From Alphaproteobacteria bacterium (GTDB lineage Bacteria > Pseudomonadota > Alphaproteobacteria > Rhodobacterales > Rhodobacteraceae): a DNA stretch of 64,000 nucleotides. The translations under genes and the position numbers were made by a program. Of this stretch, positions 21,367 to 29,729 are shown piece by piece. Each line of letters begins with the position of its first letter. Position 1 is the first letter of the stretch. Below the pieces are notes generated by a model that saw nothing but the letters and a program-made list of their open reading frames with translations, did not search any database and was not told the DNA's origin. The stretch is from positions 174,591 to 238,590 of the forward strand of contig JAUHVK010000002.1 in assembly GCA_030425145.1 (NCBI GenBank). Direction: 5' to 3'.

Positions 21367-22134
21367 TCACGCCGCCTCGGGTGCCTCCTTGGCCCCTGTC
21401 ATGAACGCCACCGCATCGGACATGGTGTAGTCCTTGGGGTCAATCACACAAAGCCGCTTGCCCAGACGGTGCACATGGATGCGGTCCGCGACCTCAAACA
21501 CGTGAGGCATGTTGTGGCTGATCAGGATGATCGGAATGCCACGCGATTTCACGTCCTGGATCAGTTCCAGCACCTTGCGGCTTTCCTTCACACCCAGCGC
21601 GGCTGTCGGTTCGTCCAGAATGATGACCTTGGACCCAAACGCAGCCGCGCGGGCCACGGCCACACCCTGACGCTGTCCCCCCGACAGGGTTTCCACGGCC
21701 TGATTGATGTTCTGGATCGTCATCAACCCCAGTTCCGACAGCTTGTCGCGGGCCATTCTCTCCATCGCCGCACGGTCCAATTGGCGAAGCCATTTACCCC
21801 GCCAACCGGATTTGCGGATTTCGCGGCCCATGAACATGTTGTCGGCAATCGACAGTGCGGGCGACATGGCAAGTGTCTGGTAGACGGTTTCAATCCCCGC
21901 CTCCCGCGCCTCGATCGGGGAGGTAAAGCGCACCTCTTTGCCTTCGAGGGTCACTGTCCCCTCGTCGGGAATGACAGCACCCGAAACCGCCTTGATGAGC
22001 GAACTTTTCCCGGCTCCGTTATCGCCGATCACAGCGAGGATTTCCCCCGGCATCAGATCGAAATCGCAATTGTCGAGGGCGGTCACACGTCCATACCGTT
22101 TGACCAGACCACGGCCTTTCAAAATCGGTTCCAT
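21367..22134 (-). CDS. frcA: Sugar ABC transporter ATPase (fructose type)
   Basis: A 255-residue single-domain ATPase, unlike the double-domain RbsA/XylG type, as found in the FrcBCA fructose importer of Sinorhizobium meliloti. Walker A is GDNGAGKSS, the signature LSGGQRQGVAVARA, Walker B VIILDEP, and the switch histidine is in LISHNMPHVFEVADRIHV. I chose ATG 22134, overlapping the frcC stop in TAATG, because longer frames run through frcC. Fructose is inferred from similarity to Frc; ribose, xylose or mannose cannot be excluded. Confidence 0.85.
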   Translation of the reverse strand: MEPILKGRGLVKRYGRVTALDNCDFDLMPGEILAVIGDNGAGKSSLIKAVSGAVIPDEGTVTLEGKEVRFTSPIEAREAGIETVYQTLAMSPALSIADNMFMGREIRKSGWRGKWLRQLDRAAMERMARDKLSELGLMTIQNINQAVETLSGGQRQGVAVARAAAFGSKVIILDEPTAALGVKESRKVLELIQDVKSRGIPIILISHNMPHVFEVADRIHVHRLGKRLCVIDPKDYTMSDAVAFMTGAKEAPEAA

Positions 22135-23195
22135 TATGCAGCCACCTTTCTGATCCACTGGTCCACGGCCACGGCGGCGATGATGAGCACACCGATCAAG
22201 AGGAAGGTCCATTGCGCATCCGCACCGGCCAGACGCAGGCCAAGTGTGAACACACCCACGATCAGCGCACCGAAGAAGGTGCCAAGGATCGACCCCCGGC
22301 CGCCAAAGAGCGATATGCCCCCGATCACCACGGCGGTGATGCTTTCGATGTTAAGAAGCTGGCCAGAGGTCGGCGACACCGACCCGATACGCCCGATCAA
22401 GGCCCAGCCCGCAAAGGCGCAGATCAGACCCGCCAGCGCGTAGACGGAAATCAACGTGCGTTTGACGTTGACGCCAGAGAGTTCCGCCGCCTCGGGGTCA
22501 TCGCCCACCGCATAGACATGCCGTCCCCACGCCGTGTGCTTGAGAACATAAGCGAGGATCAGAACAAGAAGCACCATGAAGACAACGCCAAAGGTGAAGA
22601 CGGCCCCACCCACGTTGAACTTGTTGCCCATGAATTGAAGGAGCGGCGCTTGTTCCGCGATGTCCTGCGACCGGATCGTTTCGTTTTGCGAATAGAGGAA
22701 GTTGGCCGCCAGCACGATCTGCCACATACCCAAAGTGACAATGAACGGGGGCAACTTCATGCGCGCGACGAGCCAACCGTTCAATGCGCCGATTGCCGTC
22801 CCGAAAGTCAGACCGCAGGCCACCGCGATTACCGGCGGGATGCCGTACCTAAAGGTAAACTGCCCCATGATGACGGATGACAGTACCGCAATTGCGCCTA
22901 CGCTCAGGTCGATACCTGCGGTCAGGATTACGAGGGATTGCGCGGCGGCGACGATGCCCACGATCTGCACCTGTTGCAGGATCAGTGTCAGCGCGAAGGG
23001 AGAAAAGAACCGTGTTCCCAGCAGAAGCCCGAAAATGATGATCGCAGTGACAAGCACGATCAGCGGAACAAGGGCCGGTGTAGTGTGCAGAGCGTGGTGG
23101 AACCGGTCGATCAGGCTTTTGTCGCGCCCGCCAAAAGACGCGATTTCCGCGTTCGCCTTGCCGACAACCGATTCATAATTGTCTGATGATGGCAT
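22134..23195 (-). CDS. frcC: Sugar ABC transporter permease (fructose type)
   Basis: A 353-residue RbsC/BPD-2-type permease with an extended hydrophilic N-terminus and 8-10 membrane segments. Family motifs are LTAGIDLSVGAI and AVGDDPEAAELSGVNVKR, the cytoplasmic coupling loop, and VIGGISLFGGRGS. I took ATG 23195, with GGGAGGA upstream, over 23210. It is translationally coupled to frcA. Forms a homodimeric channel with the FrcA ATPase. Confidence 0.87.
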   Translation of the reverse strand: MPSSDNYESVVGKANAEIASFGGRDKSLIDRFHHALHTTPALVPLIVLVTAIIIFGLLLGTRFFSPFALTLILQQVQIVGIVAAAQSLVILTAGIDLSVGAIAVLSSVIMGQFTFRYGIPPVIAVACGLTFGTAIGALNGWLVARMKLPPFIVTLGMWQIVLAANFLYSQNETIRSQDIAEQAPLLQFMGNKFNVGGAVFTFGVVFMVLLVLILAYVLKHTAWGRHVYAVGDDPEAAELSGVNVKRTLISVYALAGLICAFAGWALIGRIGSVSPTSGQLLNIESITAVVIGGISLFGGRGSILGTFFGALIVGVFTLGLRLAGADAQWTFLLIGVLIIAAVAVDQWIRKVAA

Positions 23196-23231
23196 TGAAT
23201 CCTCCCTCACGAAGAAACGGGTCGTTCTTGA

Positions 23232-23261
23232 GAAAAGGGCGGGTCGATCCCCGCCCTTTTC
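23232..23261 (-). promoter_or_regulatory. Stem-loop between frcB and frcC
   Basis: A 12-bp perfect inverted repeat (GAAAAGGGCGGG and its complement) with a six-base loop lies about 28 bases after the frcB stop on the minus strand. The short T-run in its arm gives terminator character. It may reduce read-through to frcCA or protect frcB mRNA, giving excess binding protein. Confidence 0.75.
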
Positions 23262-23289
23262 CAGACTGTTCAGTCAGACGTGAGTCGGA

Positions 23290-24309
23290 TCAACCCCAGC
23301 AGAGGTCGGTGCCTTCGGCGGTGTCGATGGACTCGACGCCATCAACCGGCTTGTCGGTGACCAGTGCCACGCCAGTGTCGAAGAAATCCTTGCCTTCGGT
23401 TGCCGACGGCTTGCTGCCATCTGCGGCCCATGCGGCAATCGCCTCGATCCCCTTGGAAGCCATCAGCAGCGGATACTGCTGCGAGGTTGCGCCGATGACG
23501 CCGTCCTTAACGTTCTGGATGCCGGGGCAACCGCCGTCGACAGAAACGATCAGCACGTCGTTTTCGCGACCGATGGACTTAAGCGCCTCGTAGGCACCAG
23601 CAGCGGCAGGCTCGTTGATGGTATGCACCACGTTGATGGTCGGGTCTTTCGCCAGCAGGTTCTCCATCGCGCGGCGGCCACCCTCTTCGTTGCCGTCGGT
23701 TACGTCAGAGCCAACAATGCGCGGGTCGCTTTCGTCACCGATCACGTTCGGGTCGGCGAGGTCGATGCCGAAGCCCTGAAGGAAGCCCTGGTTGCGGAGC
23801 ACGTCCACGGTCGGCTGGCTCACGTTCAGGTCAAGCGTTGCGATCTTGGCATTCGCCGCATCGTCACCCAGCGCAGCGCGGGCCCACTGACCAATAAGCT
23901 GACCGGCAAGGAAGTTGTCGGTGGCAAAGGTCATGTCTGCGGCGTCGATCGGATCGAGCGGCGTGTCGAGCGCGATCACGAGGATGCCTGCATCCCGTGC
24001 CTGCTGAACGGCCGGAACAATGGACGATGTGTCGGATGCGGTGAGCAGGATGCCTTTCGCACCGTTGGCGATGCAGGTCTCAATGGCAGCCACCTGCGTT
24101 TCGTGGTCACCGTCGATCTTGCCGGCGTAGCTGTTGAGCGTGATACCCAGTTCTTCGGCTTTTGCAGTGGCACCTTCGCGCATCTTCACGAAGAACGGGT
24201 TGGTGTCTGTCTTGGTGATCAGGCACGCGCTTACACCGTGGCTTCCGGCAAGAGCCGCGCCAGACATGGATGCCAATGCGATGGCCGAGCTAAGCAATAG
24301 TTTCTTCAT
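23290..24309 (-). CDS. frcB: Sugar ABC transporter substrate-binding protein (fructose type)
   Basis: A 339-residue periplasmic protein of the ribose-binding (family 2) fold. It has a signal peptide [21 protein letters not shown] and typical segments [35 protein letters not shown] and [19 protein letters not shown] chose ATG 24309 because GGGAGGA lies six bases before it and the signal peptide starts there. First gene of the frc operon, divergent from a ROK regulator. Its resemblance is closest to FrcB-type fructose-binding proteins by recall; exact sugar unproven. Confidence 0.87.
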   Translation of the reverse strand: MKKLLLSSAIALASMSGAALAGSHGVSACLITKTDTNPFFVKMREGATAKAEELGITLNSYAGKIDGDHETQVAAIETCIANGAKGILLTASDTSSIVPAVQQARDAGILVIALDTPLDPIDAADMTFATDNFLAGQLIGQWARAALGDDAANAKIATLDLNVSQPTVDVLRNQGFLQGFGIDLADPNVIGDESDPRIVGSDVTDGNEEGGRRAMENLLAKDPTINVVHTINEPAAAGAYEALKSIGRENDVLIVSVDGGCPGIQNVKDGVIGATSQQYPLLMASKGIEAIAAWAADGSKPSATEGKDFFDTGVALVTDKPVDGVESIDTAEGTDLCWG

Positions 24310-24431
24310 GGTTTCCTCCCAGAAATCTTGACTTATCAAACCTGCGGACCCGGTTCAGGCCGCCCTCCCTGCCGACAAGTTCCTCTGCAGGTTGCGCTTG
24401 AAAAGGCCAGATTCTAAACCACCTGTCAATA

Positions 24432-24452
24432 AATAAATAAACTTTATTTATT
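24432..24452. promoter_or_regulatory. 21-bp operator for the ROK regulator
   Basis: A perfect 10-bp inverted repeat: AATAAATAAA (24432-24441), one base C, TTTATTTATT (24443-24452). A further overlapping AATAAATAAA begins at 24428. A/T-rich palindromes of this sort are the known binding sites of ROK repressors such as NagC, Mlc and XylR. It lies between frcB and the ROK gene and should control both. Confidence 0.8.
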
Positions 24453-24493
24453 AAATACTCTCTGCCATCATTGCGTGAAACGATGGGTTGATT

Positions 24494-25705
24494 ATGGTCC
24501 GGCTCATGGATGGTGGAAAAATCAAAGGGGCAAGTGGCGGCGTCAACCAAAGCGGTGTGCGCAACCACAACGAACGCTTGCTTCTTTCGATGTTGCAGCG
24601 CCGTGGCGGCATGGCCGGAATCGACCTCGCGCGCCTGACCGGACTGTCTCCGCAAACCGTGTCCGTGATCCTGCGAAAACTGGAGCAGGACGGCTTTCTG
24701 CAACGTGGCGATCCGGTGCGCGGAAAGGTGGGAAAACCGTCGATCCCGATGGAGCTTTCGCCCGATGGGGTGCTGTCGCTGGGCCTCAAGATCGGTCGCC
24801 GCAGTGCGGAGCTTTTGTTGCTCGACTTCACTGGCAATGTCCGCGCGCAGGTCAACACGGCGTACGACTACCCCCTGCCCGATGAAGTGTTCGCCTTTCT
24901 CGAAGAAGGCATGACATCGCTTTTGGCCGACCTGTCTGAGGACGCGCTGGAGCGGGTCTGCGGTATCGGCATAGCAGCGCCGTTCGAGCTTTGGAAATGG
25001 AACGACCTGATCGGCGCACCGTCGCAAAGGTTCAAGTCGTGGAAGGACCTCGATTTCGAAGGCCAAGTGGCTCGCTTCAGCGATCTGCCTGTCTTTGTGG
25101 TGAACGATGCCACAGCCGCCTGTCGTGCCGAACATCTTTACGGGCGCACGCGCGAATACCGCGACTGGGCGTATTTCTTCATCGGTTCTTTTGTCGGGGG
25201 CGGCGTCGTCGTCAACGACACGGTGTTCGAGGGCAATCAAGGCAATGCCGGCGCTTTGGGTTCGCTGCGCACCACGGGTCCGCTCGGAGAAGCGCAGCAA
25301 CTGATCGACGTGGCCTCAATCCATCTGCTCGAAGGGCGTCTGGAGCAGGCAGGTATTGACCCGCGCGTATTATGGCATCAACCGCAGGACTGGAGCGCGC
25401 TGAGCCGCTATGTCGAGCCGTGGATCGGGGAAACCGCGCAGGAACTGGCGAAGGCATCGCTCTCGGTCTGCGCGGTGATTGATTTCGAGGCGGTGCTGAT
25501 CGACGGGGCTTTCCCCGAAGCAGTGCGCAACGAATTGGTGGAACGGGTACGGCGCTATCTGGCCAATCAGGACACCCGCGGACTGATCGCCCCCAAGATC
25601 GAACCTGGCAGCGTTGGTGGCAACGCGCGGGCAATTGGCGCGGCCAGTAGCCCGATCTTTACGCAGTTCCTGCTGAACACCAATGCCGGGCTGGCTGCTT
25701 TTTGA
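24494..25705 (+). CDS. ROK-family transcriptional regulator lacking the zinc motif
   Basis: About 403 residues. An N-terminal winged helix-turn-helix (LLLSMLQRRGGMAGIDLARLTGLSPQTVSVILRKLEQDGFL) precedes a ROK sugar-kinase-fold domain with VFVVNDATAACRAEHLYG and FFIGSFVGGGVVVNDTVFEGNQGNAGALG. The cysteine cluster CxCGxxGC usual in ROK proteins is absent; the region reads LRTTGPLGEAQQ. ATG 24494 or 24506 are both possible and neither has a strong ribosome site. Divergent from frcB with a 21-bp operator between, it is the likely sugar-responsive regulator of frcBCA. Confidence 0.88.
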   Translation: MVRLMDGGKIKGASGGVNQSGVRNHNERLLLSMLQRRGGMAGIDLARLTGLSPQTVSVILRKLEQDGFLQRGDPVRGKVGKPSIPMELSPDGVLSLGLKIGRRSAELLLLDFTGNVRAQVNTAYDYPLPDEVFAFLEEGMTSLLADLSEDALERVCGIGIAAPFELWKWNDLIGAPSQRFKSWKDLDFEGQVARFSDLPVFVVNDATAACRAEHLYGRTREYRDWAYFFIGSFVGGGVVVNDTVFEGNQGNAGALGSLRTTGPLGEAQQLIDVASIHLLEGRLEQAGIDPRVLWHQPQDWSALSRYVEPWIGETAQELAKASLSVCAVIDFEAVLIDGAFPEAVRNELVERVRRYLANQDTRGLIAPKIEPGSVGGNARAIGAASSPIFTQFLLNTNAGLAAF

Positions 25706-25718
25706 CCAATTGGTAAAA
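25700..25718. promoter_or_regulatory. Palindrome at the end of the ROK gene
   Basis: TTTTGACCAATTGGTAAAA is a near-perfect palindrome that includes the ROK stop codon TGA. It is a close match to the element at 21299-21321 on the other side of the frc module. It lies between two convergent genes, so a plain promoter operator is unlikely. A bidirectional termination structure is an alternative. Confidence 0.4.
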
Positions 25719-25767
25719 TTTCGGAACGGGCGGCACGTCGTCAGGTCTGACACGCACCGCCCAAAGG

Positions 25768-26277
25768 TCACGCCAAGCGGGCCTGCGTTTGGGTAAGCCA
25801 CAAGAGACCCGTCATCAACAGCATGGCCGACAGACCGCAGGCGATGGTTCGCACGGAGTTCCAGAAGGTCCAACGTGGCAGGTAGGTGCCGGTCCAATAG
25901 CTCTGGGTGGCATCCGCCGCGAGGTCCATGCCCGCAAGCGCTTCGTTCATCGGCACGTTGAACACGACGGTCACGCCGAAACATCCGAACAGGTAGACCA
26001 GACCGGAAAGCAGGATCAGCGTGCCTGCCGGTCCGCTCAGGGAAAAAGCCGCGTAGCCGGAGATCAGCAGCGACACGGCCGCCATACCCAAGAAGAGCGC
26101 CATAAAGACCCAGCGGAACACTTCGCGGTTGATGACTTGCATCGCTTCGACACCGCCGACGCCACCGGTCAGGGACAGCGACCGCATGATGAAGTCGGAA
26201 AAAGCGAGGAACACACCGGCGACCAGCGCATAGGCGAGGACGGCGAATTGCATGAGGAAAAAGAGAAACGGAGACAT
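25768..26277 (-). CDS. DUF1772-type membrane protein
   Basis: A 169-residue protein with four predicted membrane segments (near residues 5-25, 55-75, 80-103 and 142-160). Conserved family stretches include FSDFIMRSL near the N-terminus, VFNVPMNEALA and YWTGTYLPRWTFWN, typical of the DUF1772/anthrone-oxygenase-like family. The function in bacteria is not known. The start at 26277 (MSPFLFFL) gives the first membrane helix. It is the last gene of a minus-strand run with a DUF4345-like protein and an NmrA-like protein. Confidence 0.8.
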   Translation of the reverse strand: MSPFLFFLMQFAVLAYALVAGVFLAFSDFIMRSLSLTGGVGGVEAMQVINREVFRWVFMALFLGMAAVSLLISGYAAFSLSGPAGTLILLSGLVYLFGCFGVTVVFNVPMNEALAGMDLAADATQSYWTGTYLPRWTFWNSVRTIACGLSAMLLMTGLLWLTQTQARLA

Positions 26278-26307
26278 GAGAGGGCTTTCTGATGATTTGG
26301 GAGGGAG

Positions 26308-26330
26308 GCGGGGAGGAGCTGCCTCCCCGC
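26308..26330 (-). promoter_or_regulatory. Intergenic stem-loop
   Basis: A 9-bp G+C-rich inverted repeat (GCGGGGAGG / CCTCCCCGC, loop of five) lies just after the DUF4345-like gene on the minus strand. There is no T-run. It may set the ratio between the two small membrane proteins. Confidence 0.45.
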
Positions 26331-26338
26331 AATTGGGA

Positions 26339-26752
26339 TCAGCTGACCGCCATCTGCGTGGAGGCGGTGGCCGTGCGACGGAAGGCGAAGAGGCATAAAG
26401 CGCCAATGGCCAGTTCGAACCCGAGCGCCGAAAGGATACCCGAGGACGGCACGCCGTCCGTGAACAGGCTCACAAGGCGGCCAGCGGGAAAGGCCAGAAA
26501 GACGGTAAGCGCGGCGGTAACTGCCGCCTGTCGCAGCACGGCAAAGACCGTGCCCGCCAACATGACCAGACCGAACCCTGTCAGCCCTGCCCCAAGGGCG
26601 CGCACTTCGCTGAGCAGGCTGGGATCGGTGCCGATGGCGATGCCGTAGCTGGCGTAGAACACATGCGGCGCGCCAAGGATGGTGGCACCTATACCAAGCG
26701 AGGTTGCACCAGCGACAGCCAGCGCGATCTTTTGAAGACGGGTGAGAGACAT
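26339..26752 (-). CDS. Small membrane protein, DUF4345-like
   Basis: A 137-residue protein with four hydrophobic segments, beginning MSLTRLQKIALAVAGATSLG and containing APHVFYASYGI and SEVRALGAGL, as seen in the DUF4345 family. The function is unknown. ATG 26752 is the only start that gives a membrane helix at the N-terminus; GGAACAT upstream is a weak ribosome site. It lies 25 bases after the NmrA-like gene, likely in one operon with it. Confidence 0.72.
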   Translation of the reverse strand: MSLTRLQKIALAVAGATSLGIGATILGAPHVFYASYGIAIGTDPSLLSEVRALGAGLTGFGLVMLAGTVFAVLRQAAVTAALTVFLAFPAGRLVSLFTDGVPSSGILSALGFELAIGALCLFAFRRTATASTQMAVS

Positions 26753-26777
26753 GGGATGTTCCTTTCTGGTGGTGGTT

Positions 26778-27605
26778 TCAAGCAACTTTGGTCCACGCGC
26801 CCGACCGGGCAGCGGTTTGTGCAAACTCGGCAAAGTCGCGTGGCTGACGGCCCAACGCGCGCTGCACACCGTCGGCAAGGTGTTCGTTCCGCCCGTCCAG
26901 CGTTTCGCGTGCGATGGCGGTGAACACGTCGGCGACGAAGTCGCCCCCGGCCTGTGCGACACTGGCGTGGAAATCCTCGAACGTGATCGGGATGTACTGC
27001 ACGTCACGGCCAAGTGCGGCAGACAGCTCGACCGCCATATCGGCAAAGGTCATCAGGCGCGGGCCGGTCACTTCGTAAAGTTGCCCCTCATGCCCCGGTT
27101 CGGTCAGGGCTGCGACGACCACATCTGCGATGTCGTCAATGTCGATGATGGGCTCCGCCACATCGCCGCCGGGCATAGGCAGCACACCCGCCAGTACCGG
27201 ATCGCGCAGGTAGCCTTCGGAGAAGTTTTGCGCAAACCATGCGGCGCGGACGATTGTGAACGCGGTGCCGGAGTTGCGGACCACCTCTTCGCCCAGCCGT
27301 GCGTGATGTTCGCCGCGTCCGGACAAGAGGACCAGATGCTGGATGCCCGCTGCAACAGCCGCTTCACAAAGCGCCTCGAGCTTTTCCACGGCACCGGGGA
27401 ACGCGAGATCGGGGAAGTAGGTGACATAGGCGGCGCGGACACCGGACAGTGCGGCGGGCCATGTTTCCGGCGCTTCCCAATCGAAGGGCGTGGAAGAATT
27501 GCGCGATCCGCGACGGACCGTATGGCCCAGTGCTTCAAGCTTGGTGGCGACGCGGGAACCGGTCTTTCCGGTGGCGCCGATGACGAGGATGGGTTGATCT
27601 TGCAT
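26778..27605 (-). CDS. NmrA-like NAD(P)-binding protein (atypical SDR)
   Basis: A 275-residue atypical short-chain dehydrogenase. The N-terminal nucleotide motif is ILVIGATGKTGSRVATKLEALG, followed by HLVLLSGRGEHHA, TIVRAAWFAQNFSEGYLRDP and DIDDIADVVVAALTEPGHEGQLYEVTGP. This pattern is shared by NmrA regulators and quinone-oxidoreductase-type (QorB-like) proteins. The classical YxxxK pair is not evident, so it may sense NAD(P) redox state or reduce a quinone. The start at 27605 has AGGAGAT upstream. Confidence 0.85.
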   Translation of the reverse strand: MQDQPILVIGATGKTGSRVATKLEALGHTVRRGSRNSSTPFDWEAPETWPAALSGVRAAYVTYFPDLAFPGAVEKLEALCEAAVAAGIQHLVLLSGRGEHHARLGEEVVRNSGTAFTIVRAAWFAQNFSEGYLRDPVLAGVLPMPGGDVAEPIIDIDDIADVVVAALTEPGHEGQLYEVTGPRLMTFADMAVELSAALGRDVQYIPITFEDFHASVAQAGGDFVADVFTAIARETLDGRNEHLADGVQRALGRQPRDFAEFAQTAARSGAWTKVA

Positions 27606-27722
27606 GGGTCTATCTCCTTGGTGGGTTGCGATGACCAAGGGGATAGCGTGGCAGGTGGCCTGCGATCTTGACCGACGATGCCAGCGTTTTGACACTTGCC
27701 GCCAAAGGGCAGCATTGACCGG

Positions 27723-28727
27723 TCAGGGTGTCAGGCGGTCCTTGCGATAGCTGGCGGGCGTTTTTCCGACCCAGCGTTTGAACGCACGGGTAAAGGAGCT
27801 TTGTTCGGCAAAACCGGTGAGAAACGCGATCTCGGCCAGCGAATGGCGTTCGTCGCGCAATAGACCTTCGGCCAGTTCGCGGCGGGTGTCTTCGGCAAGC
27901 GTTTGGAAGCTCAGCCCATGTTCCGACAAGCGGCGGTGAAACGACCGTGCGCTGTAGCCAAGGCTGCGGGCGATGTCGGCCATCTTCGGTGTGCCTTCGC
28001 TCAGCGCTTGGGCAATGGCGTCCTTGGCCTCGATCAGAAGTGATGGCTCGGTGGCCACCTCGGAAAGCTCGCGATCAAGATGGGACACCAGATAGCGCGA
28101 AATGCCTTCATCGCCGAGGATGTTCGGCTGCGCCAATGCCGCGGGCGACACCAGCAGTGCATCGAGATCGGCTTCAAAGCGCACAGGACAGGCGAAATAC
28201 TCTTCGTGATGCGCGGTATTGGCTGGAGCGGCGTGTTTGATCTGAACCTCCAGAGGCGCAAAGGGCACAGGGCAGACCTGCCGTGCCAGAGATACCCCGC
28301 TGGCGAGCGTCGCCTCGTTCGACAGGCGCATCCCCAAACGGCGCGGCCCCTCGCGGTGCAGGATGAAAAGCACGCCGCGCGGATGGTCGCGTAATTCGTA
28401 TTCGACCACGCTGGTCCAGAGCCGCGCGTAACGTTCGACACGGGACAGTGAACCATGCAGCGTTGGCGCGGCTTTCCACGCGAGACCCAGCGCGCCGTAT
28501 TCGTCACAACGCATGGACGCGCCAACGTTTATTGGCAGGGCCGTTGCGTCGATCTGGTCTGCGATGGTTTCAAGGAGTTCATAGTACCGCGTGTCGGGGA
28601 CCATGAGTTTGGGGTCCCACGGATCGTCTGGCCCCAACCCCGCCTGCGTTAGCAGCGCGGCCGCGTCGACATGCGGTCCGGCGGCGGCGACCATTTTGCG
28701 TACGAAGAGTGACGTGACATAGCCCAT
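27723..28727 (-). CDS. AraC-family regulator
   Basis: A 334-residue regulator with an N-terminal arabinose-binding-type domain (Arabinose_bd, OruR/ArgR-like class, residues 20-200) and a C-terminal double helix-turn-helix (residues 235-330: MADIARSLGYSARSFHRRL and LAEIAFLTGFAEQSSFTRAF). It probably activates the downstream NmrA/DUF genes on the same strand. The start at 28727 (MGYVTSLFV) matches the family. Signal unknown. Confidence 0.9.
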   Translation of the reverse strand: MGYVTSLFVRKMVAAAGPHVDAAALLTQAGLGPDDPWDPKLMVPDTRYYELLETIADQIDATALPINVGASMRCDEYGALGLAWKAAPTLHGSLSRVERYARLWTSVVEYELRDHPRGVLFILHREGPRRLGMRLSNEATLASGVSLARQVCPVPFAPLEVQIKHAAPANTAHHEEYFACPVRFEADLDALLVSPAALAQPNILGDEGISRYLVSHLDRELSEVATEPSLLIEAKDAIAQALSEGTPKMADIARSLGYSARSFHRRLSEHGLSFQTLAEDTRRELAEGLLRDERHSLAEIAFLTGFAEQSSFTRAFKRWVGKTPASYRKDRLTP

Positions 28728-28854
28728 GGCGCATAGCCTATCGGGCGCACCGTCGTGCGCCAAGCTTGGAGGCATGCGGCGACTGCGACTGTGGTTGGTA
28801 CACACAAGTTGGATGCATTTTTTCTTGCCTGAAGAACAAACCTGACCGTAACTT

Positions 28855-28867
28855 GAGACTTAGTCTC
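28855..28867. promoter_or_regulatory. Candidate IclR operator
   Basis: GAGACTTAGTCTC is a perfect palindrome with six-base arms around one central T, ending 21 bases before the IclR gene start. It lies in the divergent region between the AraC-type and IclR-type genes. Autoregulation by the IclR protein is the simplest reading. Confidence 0.5.
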
Positions 28868-28888
28868 TAATTATGAGAGTCGCGCGCG

Positions 28889-29647
28889 ATGCATCTGGAC
28901 CGCCTGACCACAATCCTGGAGCTTGTCGCCGTTGCGGGGCGACCGGTCACGGCGGCGGATATCCAAAAGGCGACGGGGTTGCCAAAACCCACCAGCTACC
29001 GCTTGGTGCAGACCCTTCTGGATCATGGGTTGATCGAAAGCCCTGCAGACGACGGCCGCGTGGTGATCGGGGAACGGCTGATCCGCATCGCGCTGTTGGG
29101 CAAGTCCGATGTGGATGTGCGCAAGGCGGCGGCTCCCCTGCTCAAGGCGGCAGCGGTGAAGTTCAACGAAACGGTGTTCCTGTCGCGATTCCGCAATGAA
29201 CAGGTCGAGATCATCCATGTCGAAACCCCGGAAGATCCGGCGCGCGCCTATATTCATCCCGGTCTGGGCGTGCGCCCGTTGCACGCCTGTTCGTGCTCCA
29301 AAGCCATTGCCGCCTTTGCCGAACCGGCCTTTCAGGACAGCATCATCACCGGCACACTGCGCGCGTATACCGAATTCACCAAGACCACCGAAGCCGACCT
29401 GCGCCGCGAGTTTGGCGAGATCGTCAAACGGGGCTTTGCCGATTGCGATCAGGAAATCGACATCGGCATCGCCAGCGTCGCGGCCCCTGTCTCCATCGGC
29501 AATATCGGGGCGACGTTCAGCGTCGGCGCGGTTGGGCCGATCCGACGGTTCGGGGCCGCATACCGGGACGAAATCGGCGAGAATCTGATAGACTTGGCCC
29601 AACGCGTCAGCGGCGCCATTCAACTGTGCAACGTGCCCGAGGTTTGA
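28889..29647 (+). CDS. IclR-family regulator
   Basis: A 252-residue IclR protein. The N-terminal winged helix (residues 3-56, VTAADIQKATGLPKPTSYRLVQTLLDHGLI) is followed by a GAF-like effector domain (GVRPLHACSCSKAIAAF, DCDQEIDIGIASVAAPV). It lies 82 bases upstream of the SBP56 gene on the same strand, suggesting that it controls that gene in response to a small organic ligand. The ribosome site is weak. Confidence 0.9.
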   Translation: MHLDRLTTILELVAVAGRPVTAADIQKATGLPKPTSYRLVQTLLDHGLIESPADDGRVVIGERLIRIALLGKSDVDVRKAAAPLLKAAAVKFNETVFLSRFRNEQVEIIHVETPEDPARAYIHPGLGVRPLHACSCSKAIAAFAEPAFQDSIITGTLRAYTEFTKTTEADLRREFGEIVKRGFADCDQEIDIGIASVAAPVSIGNIGATFSVGAVGPIRRFGAAYRDEIGENLIDLAQRVSGAIQLCNVPEV

Positions 29648-29729
29648 GGAGGCTTTGGGTGCGGCGTCACGTGAAAAGGACTTTTTCATTAGCGACCCCG
29701 TAAGGGTTTGAATTTCAAGGGAGGACCAT

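Noticed and set aside
29667..29674. TCACGTGA palindrome upstream of the SBP56 gene
   Set aside because: Eight bases is too short to distinguish from chance, and no matching copy was seen near the IclR gene.
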